From Distichodus sexfasciatus (lineage: Eukaryota > Chordata > Actinopteri > Characiformes > Distichodontidae): a DNA stretch of 64,000 nucleotides. Shown piece after piece: positions 48,007-59,281 of the stretch. Every line of letters starts with the position of its first letter. The first letter of the stretch is position 1. The stretch lies in NCBI GenBank assembly GCA_032718565.1, contig JAVGVS010000109.1, forward strand, positions 1,227,917 to 1,291,916. The letters run 5' to 3'. The notes beneath the pieces were generated by a model that made no database searches, was not told the origin of the DNA, and was given only the letters and a program-made list of their open reading frames with translations. The position numbers were made by a program, and so were the translations under genes.

Positions 48007-51000
48007 ATGACGGTAAGTTCTGGGAAGAAAACACACACATACACTTGTAAATAAATAAGAGCTTGATTTGGTTAAAGACTAAATATTTTTAAAAAGCGGA
48101 CTTCATGTTGCTGTCAGTGATGATGCGGATGTGGCGATTAAAATCTCCGTCCGGTCCACGATCATTTTACTTGTGCTCAAGGTTTAAAATGTTGGTGCCT
48201 TTATTTTCCTTTAGTCACTGAAAGGCACTCCTTTGGTGTGTGAAAAGTGCATTTTGGACTCTTTTCAGATGGTTTTATAGACATCCAGACAGCTGTCCAG
48301 TCAGACTCAATGGTGTCCAGTTTAATCTGGCGCATTAAAGGAATGTTTCTACTGGTGGTCATCTTAATATGCATTTTGGAAGTCTGCAGAAAGATTCTGC
48401 TGTCAAACAAGTTTAATCTTTATATAAATATTAACATGCTCTTGTTGCAAAATAAATACTATAAGCTATAACATTAAAACAAAGACTAAGTGAAATGTAG
48501 AGGTTCGATTACGATTATTAGGTCAACGATTCGATTCCACACGGTATCTCGATGCATCCCATCAAATTGCACGCAGATTGGACCGGGACGTTCTTTTTAA
48601 CTTGAATTTTTATGCCGTAGCCATGGATTATGGTCTGCCATTGCATCATGCAGAATGTCTGCATCGTGATGCATCACTCATGCGATTAATTTCAACAGCC
48701 CTAGAGGATAGACACTATAACATATTCAAAATATGGCAAGAATGACCATTTCATTCAACTCATGGGCTGACAAACGTCTTGTAATATTGAGAAAACGGGT
48801 TTTGTTTGTGACCTTACAAGAAGACCACAGACCCGACAAGTATCTCTATCTGCATAACATTTGTAGGAATGTACAGGTGACCAACTGTGAGTTCTATAAT
48901 CTTTGCTGAATACGTACATTATATTTATTTATAGTTTACTTTAATTTTTTTCTCTTTGGAATTGATATTGCTGTATTTTTGTATGTTTAAGTTTCTTAAA
49001 AATGAAGTACTCAAGAAAAGGCTTAGGTGTCAACATTTTGTTGAAATGTTGCACTGGTCAACATTTTAATCTGGTCCATAAATGCCCGTTTAATTTGCGT
49101 TTATTCATTAATTAGCATTTTGAATCCCTGGTATATCCTGGGATATACATGCCTGGCAATCCAGATTTATGTCCGTTTCGAACCCTTGACCAATAGTTTT
49201 AGTATGTTAGCAGCCTCAAAAGCCGGCTTTACATCTTTGGAACCCTTGAACAAAGGTCATCAGTTTCTAATTTATTTATACCCATTTTTTCTTGTGATGA
49301 GTTAAAGATATATTATAAACATCTTTTTAAAATGTTTTGATGCCAAATCAGCCAGGCATACCTTTTGTGTGTGTTTAAACTCTTGTCTAACGGTCACCAG
49401 TTTATTCTGGTCTATAAAGACTCAAGGTGGTGTTGTTGCCGAACCAGCTTTACATGTGTTTGAAACGCTTTACCATTGTTGACCAGTTTAATCTTGGTTT
49501 GTACTGCACCTTAAAATAGCCCTGCAAATTATTCATATATAACTGTGTGTCTGACGATGTCCCAAATAACACAAAACCTACTGTGTAGTATGTTCTAATC
49601 TTTTGCTTTCTACTGTTACTAGAGGAATTTGGGACGTAGCCAGTTTTTCACATATTCAAACCTCGTGTTTAGGATTAGGATTTTAGCACAAACTGCATTA
49701 TTTTCCTCGTAGCACTATGGGAGGTTTAACTTTACATCTTTATTCTGGGATTCCTGGCTTAAAACATTAAACATTAGCCTATTATTAACTGTTGTTTTGT
49801 GATTGTTTTGGTTCAAGCTTGACTCTGTGGATTTTAAAAAGGGATGGATGTTCATGTTGGATGACAGTGCAGAGGTAAGTATTAAAATGTCTTTTACCAT
49901 AATTTAACCAATCGCTCTGTTCAACCAATGTGTTGCAAGAAATTCCTCTTTTCTTATAGAGGAAATGATAGTAATGAATCATGATTGTCCAGTCTAATCT
50001 CTTCCCCATCTGTGTCTAGTGGAGGAAGTTCTGGTTCGTGCTCGACAACTCTGGATTAAAATATTACTCTGATCCTGAAGCTGAGGAGGTGAGTTAGAAA
50101 TATTTAATTTGTGGAAACACTCTTCCATCCCAAATTAAAGTTAACCCGTGGAGCTTTTGAGCAGCAGGTGGTGCTGTAGAGCACAGTAAATTAGACCCTC
50201 CAGGATTCTGTGATTCAACACCAATTCAGCCAAACCCCGTGAATTCATTACTGCCATGCAATTTCATTGACGTTTCCTTGTTACGTTTAGAAGATGTGTG
50301 ATAAAAACCCTCCATGTTTACCTGCAAAAATAACGAAATCATTAATGTTTATTAAAAATGAATCCCTTCATTTTAATTGATTGTTAAAGAATCATTATAA
50401 AGGGGGACAAAATCACAAATTTTCCCACAACTTAATTGCAACAAAACCCTTAAAAACAAAGCAACGTTCATTGCAATTTTTTAGAAAAGCTGCCGCAAAA
50501 TCAGGCAATTTAGGCTGCAACAATCTCAGTCAAAAAAGTGATGACATTTATAGTCATGTTGATTGATTTTGTGATTCTCACACTGATCTGAGAACTGTCT
50601 CCATGTCCATCAGATATCTTAAAATTGACAAAAACGTAAACCTAGCTTCGGATTTAGTGGCAAAGAGGAAAGTACCGATTTTTCAGCTTTAATCACAGGC
50701 GGCTCAGTCAGCCAAATAAGTGAAGGTTTTCGTGTTTTTAGAGGGATGAGCCAGACGGAGAGATTGATGTTCACTACTGTGTGAAGGTTGTGGAGTTTGA
50801 AGCAGACAAGAACTACGGTCTTCAGTTACTTGTAAGGAATCACCTTTTTATTTGATTTTTACTGCAATTTTTTTGTCTCAAACGATAACATTTGCGTTCC
50901 TCATTTTCTGTGTCCTGTGTAAAGCTGGAAGACGGTGAGGTCACTCTGTCAGTAATGACGTCGCGCATCAGGAGGAACTGGATGGAAATTCTGCGGAGAC

Positions 51001-54000
51001 GCATAAGAGCCGGCGAGTCAGCTAACAATAGACAGTACGGAGCAAGTTTGTTTACCCCGACAATGACAAATAGAAAAACGTAAACAAGCATCTCTCTGGT
51101 TTTACGTTATCGCCTTTCTGCAAAGTAGGGGCGTACGATATTATATCGATTCAGTGGACGATGATTTGACGTCCGCCACAGTCACAAAGTCTGCTACGGC
51201 ACCGTTTGGATTTGAATCAGTTCAGGACCCAGCGATCAATATATCTTAATCTGATTTCACACCATCACCACCATTTCAGTGTGAAGTGACACTGCAATAT
51301 GTATGATGTCTGATTGATCTTTTTATTTGGGATCAATGCTATAGGCTCTTTGATAATTGAATCAACGTGTCGATGTAGATCGATATATCGTTATGCCCCT
51401 AGTGCCAAGGCGTCAGCATCACTGCCACTGGACTAAACCTTACACAGTTTTAAAATCTAAATTAGTTGTGAACTAGTCTTCCTCTAAACCTGTAAATCAT
51501 TTAAGAAATTCCTCTTTCTGCCTCAGACCTCATTACAGCAGTGGCAGCGATAAGGAAAACTCCACCACCCAGAATGCATCACTCGGCCGCAGTTCGGGCT
51601 CCGAGGTCTCCAGCCCATGCCGGGACGAGGCAGACGCGGCGTCATCGCCCTCGACCCACCGACGGGAGGCGGGAGTGGGGCGAGACAGGGACCACGAGAA
51701 GCGGCTGGAGGACAGGACTAAGTGGTTCCGAGAGGGAACCTCAGACCGAGAGTCAGGCGAGAGTCCGTGGGATAAAGTGGAGCTGAAAAAGGGAACGGCG
51801 TCCTCGGTGGCTAACATCATGCCCCACATCTCAGATGGCGTGGTAGGACTGGATATCGAGAGGAAGTGGGAGGATTTCGAGAGGATTCCTGTCGGGGAGA
51901 TGAGGCCGATACCTCCGAGCGGATCGTCTGCTCCCCAAGCCACCAATGAGGCTCTACAGACAGAGGTAATAATTATTATCATATCAACAGCCCAGCGTCG
52001 CCACTGTTTACGTTGCATTTACGTCAAATTTGGTACTGTAGATATGATTTTTCTAAAAAGTGAGCGATACACACTCAAGTCTTGAGCCGCTCTGTGTGTG
52101 GACATGATTTTACCAGCTATGTGTATCGTATGTGATAATATGGTACAGTATCGTGATAATCGCTTGTCTTGATACATCGTCCCGCCCCTGCTGAGCTTCG
52201 AGCTGCTCTGTGGCGCAGGTTTTGTCACTGAAGCAGCAGATCGAGGCTCTCCGTAAAGGTCGAGACGGTTTGGGATCGGCGACGCCCTGCGGCCCGAACT
52301 CGGCCTGCGCCTCCCGACTGGAAGCGGTGGAGAAAGAGCACAGGGAGAGACTGCAGGAGGTGGAGAGACAACACGAAAGAGAGAGGAGAGAGATGGAGAG
52401 CCAGAGGGATCAGCTACTGAGAGAGGAGGCAGAGAATGCTGTTCGAGGTGAGCGTTTAAGAAAACTAGGGAGGAAGCGAGTCGTATGGCTCAACTTTTTG
52501 CGGGAAACGACTATGATTTGCGGAAAGTTGGTCGTAATAGATTGGCGGGGATTGGCTGAATTTGTGTTATAAAGTGACAATATGTACGATGTCTGATCAG
52601 CGTTTTCATTTTGGGCTGATGCGTTGATCATTGATGTTGATCGATGTGTCGTTGCACCCCTAATGAAGATGCTTTATTAGATGCTGCAAAATCCAGAGCG
52701 TCGGGATCGTCAACGTTCTCTCGCTCTTTCTCTCGTCCTCGTTTCAGCCATGGAGACTATGCGTAAGGCTCATCAGGTGGAGCTGGAGCGGTTGAGAGGC
52801 GGAGATCACACAGACGCCGCACTTCAGTCGTGAGTAGATATATGTTAAATATGTTACACACCCACATGAAGTGTTCCACTGCGGCTGAAAGCAAATTTAA
52901 ATTTTTCACCTCTATCAAGACTTGAACTAAATGCTAATTTAATATTGAAATAATGTTAACTTGTGTTGACGTCTGTTCAACTTTCACACACACATTTTTT
53001 ACCCATTAATCTACATGCACTCTCCGGTTGCCCAGAGGAGGATGCTGTTCCCTTCCGGGTCTTGGTCTTGGTTCGTCTCAAGGTTTCTTCCTGCGGGAGG
53101 AAGTTTTTCCTCGCCGCTGTTGCCCCAGTCGTGCTGGTTGGGGGCGTGGGCTGTTTACATGTAAAGCGCTTTGTGAATTGAATCAAAAATTGAAAGAAAG
53201 CGTCATCGTGTTTAACAAGCATCATGATGCAGTGGTGTATGTACAAATGTATTTCAACGTTTGTGTGAGTGTGCGCGCGTGTAGGCAGAGTTGAGCACGC
53301 AAAGAAGCTAGATTTTGCTTCCACTGCGCAAATATAACACCATAGTATTCTCGGTGTTTACCTCCACGTGGCGCTGTGGTGACTACCGCAATAAATCAGA
53401 GTACCTACCGTCTGATTTCCTTCTAAATCTAAAGCGTTGGCTCCGGACTTTTGCACACTACCGTACGACAGACTTGAGCATCTGCACAAACCAATTTTTC
53501 ACAGATACTGATGGACGACTGTATCAGAGAAAACTGTAACTTGATGTTCTGAATGGTTTCTATATTATCCATCTTCCACACTTCGATATACCGTATATAC
53601 GAATTGTGGGCAGTTTGACGAAGTGGATCTCTCTCTTTCTGTCTCTCTCCGCTAGCGTGCCATAAGTGCATGTCATGCTGCGTTCGTCCCTGAAGAGTCT
53701 TCTGCATGAGCAGTGAATTGATTTTCAATGGATTCGTTCACTCGGTGAACAAATCAATTAACTCGTTAAAGCCTACATCTGTTCAGCAGTCAATGAATAA
53801 CCCATTGTGTGTGTGTGTGTGTGTGTGTGTGTATCAGGTCCGAGTCTCTCTCACTGCAGCAGGAGCTGGACAGTCTGTCTGTGCGCTACTCGCAGAGGTG
53901 TGTGGAGCTGAGCCGTATGCAGCAGAGCACAGGGCAAAAACACACACAGATCCAGAACAGGGAGAAGGAGATAGAGCAGCTCCGCAAAGAGAACCAGGTA

Positions 54001-55195
54001 TAAACAGAAATATAAATACACTAATAAACTCTGCATTTGACCGAGGAGCAGGAGCAGTAGCTTGGGGACGGTACCTCTCTCATGAACACCTCAGTGGTAC
54101 CTTTACTGGTCCGGGACTTGAACCGTCGACACTTGCGAACAGTTTGGCAAGTTAAGAACACGTCATGAATCCCACCTAGACTTTCACTTTTTCTTACTTC
54201 GCTTAAACAGGACCTGAAGGCGCGTCTGACGGAGGAGATGAGCCTGATGCGGTCTCTAATCACCGGTCAGAGGTCAGGGGTCGTGCCCATCAGTAGCTAT
54301 GAGCGCTCCTCCTCGGAGCTGGAGGTGAGCGGCCTTTTGCGGGATTGTGTTTTTAATCCACAACTATGCATTTTTTGCGAGTAGTGAAATAAGCCAGTCT
54401 AACCAACAACAACGGAAATCAAAAATGAGGAACTGGTGTTATTAGAAAAATCATCAATTTCAGCGTGGTCGTTTTTTGGAGGACACTCCCATCTAGTGGC
54501 CAAAAAAGGACTCATTTTTGTAGTTGCAAGTTTCCATTCATTCCAAAGTTTACAATTTTTCATTTTGCAAATGTAACGCATTCACTTCCGGCAAAAAGAT
54601 TCTGTTCTTCTGAATTATCAAGATAAATGTTGGTGAAAATGTAATGAATAAACACAAATTTTTAATGAAAACTAAGAATTCAGAGAAAATTCTGTAATAA
54701 ATTCAGGAAAACAGAGCATTTTCTCGAACAAGTGCACTATGTTTCAGTCAGTGTGAAATTATTGTAAATATTTACATTTAATTCTGACCGATTTTACTGT
54801 GTGTGTGTGTGTATGTGCTGAAGATGCTCTTGAGAGTGAAGGAGAACGAGATTGAATATTTAAACAAGGAGATCAGCTGCCTCAGGAATGAGATTCAAGC
54901 ACTAAACAAGGTAATGGTTACGACTGCAACGGTTAAGAGACTTGTTAAAGACCATAATTACTGTGAATACAGTATTTTATATTCTGTAATGTGTGTGTGT
55001 GTGTGTGTTTGTGTGTAGGAAAAGCATGAGCTGAGTGAGCGCTTCAAGGCCGTGTTTGTAGAGCTCAGTGGAATAAAGGGGATCAGCGAGAGGGAAATCG
55101 GTTCTCTGAAAGAACACCTCAGACTGACCAACGCTGTTCTGGAGGAGGAGGAGGAGGAGGAGCAAGTTCTCCAAGACGACAGCAGCAACCAATAA
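48007..55195 (+). CDS. triobp: TRIOBP-1 (Tara)-like PH and coiled-coil protein
   Basis: Twelve coding exons: 48007-48012, 49818-49874, 50020-50088, 50742-50831, 50925-51034, 51527-51965, 52219-52447, 52748-52829, 53838-53997, 54211-54324, 54824-54910 and 55019-55195 (1620 nt, 539 residues); all phases agree. It starts MTLDSVDFKKGWM, against human TRIOBP-1 MTPDLLNFKKGWM. The PH domain spans residues ~7-108 (WRKFWFVLDNSGLKYY, DGEIDV, IRRNWMEILRR). A linker has DKENST and IERKWEDFERIPV, then coiled coils from about 258 to 525 (RDQLLREEAE, LSVRYSQRC, LLRVKENEIEYLNKEI, SLKEHLRL) and an acidic end. The family binds F-actin and Trio and stabilises the cytoskeleton. MPRIP is the alternative, but the start, KEN motif and LRVKENE favour TRIOBP. 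Human TRIOBP-1 is about 652 residues, so linkers are shorter here. Confidence 0.92.
48498..48712. mobile_element. hAT-like MITE fragment in triobp short-form intron 1
   Basis: Shares ATTCGATTCCACACGG, TGCATCCCATCAAATTGC, ACGCAGATTGGAC and GCGATTAATTTCAACAGCCCTAG with 24455-24815. Confidence 0.5.
50964..51393 (+). repeat. Donor copy of a 430-bp duplication (triobp exon 5 end and intron 5)
   Basis: This stretch starts inside triobp exon 5 (codons for IRRNWMEILRRRIRAGES), crosses the donor at 51035 and runs through most of the MITE at 51126-51401. It is repeated at 56255-56684 without visible gaps; I count about 16 mismatches by eye, all beyond the first 140 bp. Confidence 0.92.
51126..51401. 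mobile_element. hAT-type MITE in triobp intron 5
   Basis: Terminal inverted repeats TAGGGGCGTACGATAT and ATATCGTTATGCCCCTA enclose about 240 bp. Flanking octamers CTGCAAAG and GTGCCAAG match at six of eight bases, fitting a decayed hAT target duplication. Right-end fragments of the family recur at about 44325-44415 and 52575-52663. Confidence 0.7.
52985..53190 (+). repeat. Common teleost repeat in triobp intron 8
   Basis: Contains CTCCGGTTGCCCAGAGGAGG, GTCTCAAGGTTTCTTCCTGC, AGTTTTTCCTCGCCGCTGTT and GTAAAGCGCTTTGTGAATTG, the familiar body of an abundant fish dispersed repeat. The family class is not assigned here. Confidence 0.65.
54025..54165 (-). repeat. SINE copy in triobp intron 9
   Basis: Minus-strand copy of the 4895/13470 family: TGCATTTGACC, then GTACCTC.. 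CTCAGTGGTACCTTTACTGG, TCCGGGACTTGAACCG (B box inverse) and a head to about 54160. Confidence 0.65.
54488..54504 (-). promoter_or_regulatory. CTCF-like site in triobp intron 10 (weak)
   Basis: Minus-strand TGGCCACTAGATGGGAG matches the left and middle of the CTCF consensus but loses GGCGC at the right. Sequence match only. Confidence 0.25.
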
Positions 55196-55376
55196 GAGCT
55201 TTAATAAGAAGAAGACGGACAATGTTTTAATAACCACCGTTATGATGAAGGTGGCCAAACTTCTGCTGTTATAAAACCTAATTCTACAATCCCTGTACTG
55301 TATAACAGATGATGTGTAAGCTGATCATTATCAAGTTCCTAGAAATGAACACTCCATTCCATTATGACGGTAAAAT

Positions 55377-55399
55377 GTTTTATTTCATTCAAATAAAAC
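55377..55399. terminator. Palindromic poly(A) element shared by triobp and smdt1
   Basis: GTTTTATTT and AAATAAAAC are perfect inverse arms around five bases. The plus strand gives AATAAA at 55392-55397 for triobp (stop 55195) and the minus strand gives AATAAA at 55384-55379 for smdt1 (stop 55881). It is the first AATAAA seen for either gene. Confidence 0.75.
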
Positions 55400-55880
55400 T
55401 TCACATGGATACACCACGGAGGATGAATAGATTTTTTACATTAGTTCGTTTACCTTAAAAAGGCAAACACATGCAAACTTTGGAGTCAGGCACTGGTTGA
55501 TGGCATGCAGGAATGTAAACAAAGTAAATGTTAAGTTATAAGTTATTGCATCGGGCTCCTTTAGCGTCATCTCCAATGCGAGGACTGTGCTTGCCATAGG
55601 ACACTGTAAGAAAAAGAGAGAAAAGGTCAAGAAAAACGCGCAGTTGGGCTGAAGACGTGATTTAGAAACGTTAGCGTCCATTTACTGTATATGTTAGCGT
55701 CGGATCTCCCTTAAAGGTACAAAATGTACCATTCAGCCTCGATTTCATTATACAGGTGGTACAAACAAGGTTTTCGGTTTTAAAACCTTGGTTTTACTTG
55801 GAATTTGCCTCCTTAATACAGTGTACAATTCAGTGTAGTTTTATGACCATCAAAACACGGTCATGGTAGATACTGACCGC

Positions 55881-57826
55881 TCAATCGTCGTCGTCGTCAT
55901 CAGGAACGAAGATGTCGTGCTCCTCCAGCAGGGCGGCAAAATTCTTACTGATTTGGGTCCCAAAGTAGAGGAACGGGACCACCACCACCGATATGCGTGT
56001 AAGGCCAAGTGGAACCTGCCAAAAGGAACGAAAGTGACAACTGTGAGGATGAATCAAAAATAGCGCAAATGGAAAAGTTAAGAAAAAACATTTGGAGTAC
56101 AACGAAATACTGAAAGCTGACAACACTGCTTGTAATATTTTTACAAATATTATCACTCTGAAACAGAACATAATAGGTGCAGTTTGGTTAGAATTGGTTT
56201 TATTGGCTTTTAATACTTTCAATACTTTTAATACAATCAAGACGATAATCTTCACGCATCAGGAGGAACTGGATGGAAATTCTGCGGAGACGCATAAGAG
56301 CCGGCGAGTCAGCTAACAATAGACAGTACGGAGCAAGTTTGTTTACCCCGACAATGACAAATAGAAAAACGTAAACAAGCATCTCTCTGGTTTTACGTTA
56401 TCGTCTTTCTGCAAAATAGGGGCGTACGATATTACATCAATTCAGTGGACGGTGATTTGACATCCGCCAAAGTCACAAAGTCTGCTACGGCACCGTTTTG
56501 ATTTGAATCAGTTGAGGACCCGGCGATCAATATATCTTAATCTGATTTCACACCATCATCACCATTTCAATGTGAAGTGACACTGCAATATGTATGATGT
56601 CTGATTGATCTTTATATTTGGGATCGATGCTATAGGCTCTTTGATAACTGAATCAACGTGTCGATGTAGATCGATGTATCGTTACATTGTATCGTTTGGT
56701 TAGAATTGGTTTTATTGCCTTTTTTTGGGGGGGCCCGCCACCACCCCCCCCTCTTCGGAGGACAACTTTATTTATTTGTTTTCTTTGGTTATATCTATAT
56801 CAAACCATTCATTTGTTTTAGTAATTAATTTGAGTCTGACAGGGGTTTTATCGCCTTTTAATACTTTCAATACTTTTAATACAATCAAGATGATAATCTT
56901 AAATAAATGCATTTAACTTATTTGCTTTCAGTTAAATCAAGCAGAAGATTATATTATACAATATAGCTATATTAGAACTGTATAACTAGAGTAACTACAG
57001 CATATCTATACAAATAAGATGTATTCAAATGCTAATGTAACAACTGTAGATATAACTTGCAATGGTCAATAAACAATGTTAACATACAGTATATACGTTA
57101 GACGAGTCCTAAATTTAGACAAACAGCCCCTTCTACTGTACACCAATGGCCTAAATGTAAATTATTACATAACTATAGGGTCTATTAGGTATCTTTCGAA
57201 ATAGAAAATGTTTTAAAAAGACAGTTAAATTAATAAAAACCTGTTAAATACAATCTCATATGAATATGAAAGACCCCTGACCCTCCCCCTCCCCCTGTAG
57301 CTATTTTTATGGTCGGTGTAAACGTCGCCATGTTTATATCTGCTACAATTAAATGTTATACAATTATTTTAAACATAATTAAAATGATAAATGCTGTTAT
57401 TACTACTATTTTTATGAATGTAATGTGATTTTAAATATATAATTCAAGCAAATAAGCCAATTTGTCTAAAATATTGATTTCACTAAAATACTATACGTTA
57501 AATGACTTCCGCGTTTAAACTCAGCGCACAGTAATTGGTCAAAGCCGTTGTTTGTCAAACGGATCAGCTCTCTGATTGGCTCAAGCTTCAGCCGGACCCG
57601 CCCACTGCCTCTATTTTTACGGTTGCCGTTTAGCCGTTCGGTATCTTGGTCGTAAAACGATCACCTTGCTCGGTTTGGGAAGTATGGCACCCGACGACGA
57701 GGTCACCGCGTTTCGACACGGCGCTGCTGCCTTCATACCGCGGGGGTTTAAAGCGCCAGATCTAGTGAAGATCCCCGTGTTTCTTCGAAGGAAAGTCCGG
57801 AGCGAGCTGCCCGCTGCCGACGCCAT
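55881..57826 (-). CDS. smdt1: Essential MCU regulator EMRE
   Basis: Two coding exons on the minus strand, 57826-57665 and 56015-55881 (297 nt, 98 residues), joined in phase 0. The product starts MASAAGSSLRTF, a basic mitochondrial targeting sequence, then SSSGAILPKPSK at the exon end. Exon 2 holds a membrane segment (ISVVVVPFLYFG) followed by GTQISKNFAALLEEHDIFVP and a run of six aspartates. The GxxxS-like motif and acidic C-terminal tail are the EMRE signatures. EMRE is a single-pass inner-membrane protein that ties MCU to MICU1/2 and is needed for mitochondrial calcium uptake. A longer in-frame start at 57862 exists; the MASAAG start fits the human protein (MASGAA). The intron carries a piece of triobp. 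Human SMDT1 is also on 22q13 with TRIOBP. Confidence 0.95.
56182..56900 (+). repeat. Complex duplication in the smdt1 intron
   Basis: The 430-bp triobp copy (56255-56684) is framed by local repeats. GTTTGGTTAGAATTGGTTTT occurs at 56182 and again at 56694. GCTTTTAATACTTTCAATAC and what follows to GATAATCTT occurs at 56206-56252 and again at 56853-56900. A G/C-run-rich stretch (56727-56750) fills the gap. This looks like replication-based rearrangement. Confidence 0.85.
57530..57635. promoter_or_regulatory. CCAAT/GC cluster beside smdt1 exon 1
   Basis: Two ATTGG (inverse CCAAT) boxes near 57534 and 57576 and a CCCGCCC GC box near 57598 lie just inside the smdt1 intron. They may belong to a bidirectional or antisense promoter. 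No plus-strand gene was recognised here. Confidence 0.3.
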
Positions 57827-57869
57827 GTTTCCGGGTTGTGTTTCGGGGAGGGTGGGAACCACGTGACTT

Positions 57870-59280
57870 GTAGGTTGGCGCCTGCGTACTAGAGGTGTGA
57901 ATCGTCACTGGTCTCACGATTTAGTTTACCTGTACAGAACACAGAATAAGACATGAACTAAATGAGCCAGAAGTAGAGAATGTGTGCAGTGGATATGGGT
58001 GCAATGTTGACAATATAAGAAGCATAATAAGATAATATACAATACAATATAAGTGTGCAAAAAATGCGGTATGGACAGCAATATATATTGTGCTGATTAT
58101 GCAAAAACTATGCCTATGTCCATTAAGAAACATAATCATATTCGACAGGCAGATTTCAGATAAGTAGGTCTGTATTATAAACACCATAATATATAAGTAT
58201 ATTAATAATCATGCTGTCAAAGGTAATGGTTTGTGGACCTCCAGCTTGACTTTTTAAGAATACACTTTCAGTCAGACTTTTTAGGAAGACACTTCCATTA
58301 ATAGACTGGATATCATAATCTCTCATATTGAAAACTGTCAGTCAATTTCCACTTTTAGCTTAAAATGTATATTTTGTGCTCTATTTATTTATATATTGTT
58401 TATTCCATGTACCTTATCTGTTCTTTGTTCTCTATTTCCTGTTGCACTGTGTAAACTGGAGCCACGTCTTCTCATCCCTCTATATATCTGTACAATATAT
58501 AGAAGAGACGACAATAAAGTTTACTTTGACTTTGACTTTGACTTGAATTGCCTAGTCTCTGAATCTGAATATAATATACTTGATTCCACAGCTTTGCCAC
58601 CCATCTAGGGTGTCCAAAATGAAATGAGGCTATTATTGCAGCAAATGGGTTCACAACAAATTGAAACATGTAGGGGGTGAATACTTATACAGTCACTAAA
58701 TTTGGGTTTTTCTTTTTAGTAAAAAATCTGCAAGAAATGTTGCAAGAAATCCACAGAGACCACGGGATGGTTGTAAACAAATGTCAACAAGTCGGATGGC
58801 TTGAACTTGAATGAGTTTTTTTTTAATCTTTGAAAGTGCCATGATGGATCATTTTAGAAGGACATAAAGGTTCCACCCTTATTCTTTTAGAAAGATGCCT
58901 AGGGATATGTGCATGCATGTAGGGGGGGTTTTATTGTATTGATAGTTGTATAGTTGTTTTTTTTTCCACATGAGAAACTAATATCAAAATAGTTTGACAT
59001 GAAAATATTAAAATTGCAAATTTTACATAATCTTTCACTGATGAACTTGTGATACCTACAGTCCTCAAATGTGCGTGGTGGACTACAACATTGTAACGGA
59101 AGGAATGGGTGTTACAGGTGTGAGCTACTATTTCAAAAGCTGCTGATTATGTGATAAGATCGCGATGTATTAATCGATTGTTTAGTTTACCTTTTAAAAT
59201 ACCAAGCAACACATTATAAATGATTTGATTTTCAGATGTTCTCTCATCTTAATAATGTGGGACATTTCCCACCTTTCACT
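57870..59280. other. smdt1-dcaf15 spacer
   Basis: The left end is probably smdt1 upstream sequence. Further right are a LINE-like 3' tail (58490-58555), a segment with TGAATACTTATAC typical of Tc1-like ends (about 58610-58760) and AT-rich DNA. No coding exon recognised. Confidence 0.5.
58440..58555 (+). mobile_element. Non-LTR retrotransposon 3' tail
   Basis: ACGACAATAAAGTTTACTTT leads into three to four TTTGACT units, the simple-repeat tail that ends several fish LINE families. No reverse transcriptase frame lies upstream, so this is a 5'-truncated copy. Confidence 0.5.
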
Positions 59281-59281
59281 C

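Noticed and set aside
48007..55195. Naming the PH/coiled-coil gene mprip
   Set aside because: There is one PH domain at the start, an MT-x-D start as in TRIOBP-1, a KEN motif and LLRVKENE; MPRIP has a longer N-terminus with a second PH domain.
55560..55605. Minus-strand exon-like segment (SYGKHSPRIGDDAKGAR) after a good pyrimidine tract
   Set aside because: It lies between the smdt1 stop and its first poly(A) signal, so it is probably 3' UTR. I recognise no protein with this ending. Worth re-opening if RNA-seq shows a splice there.
57576..57866. 96-residue plus-strand frame opposite smdt1 exon 1
   Set aside because: It is the antisense of the clear EMRE exon 1 and shows no motif of its own.
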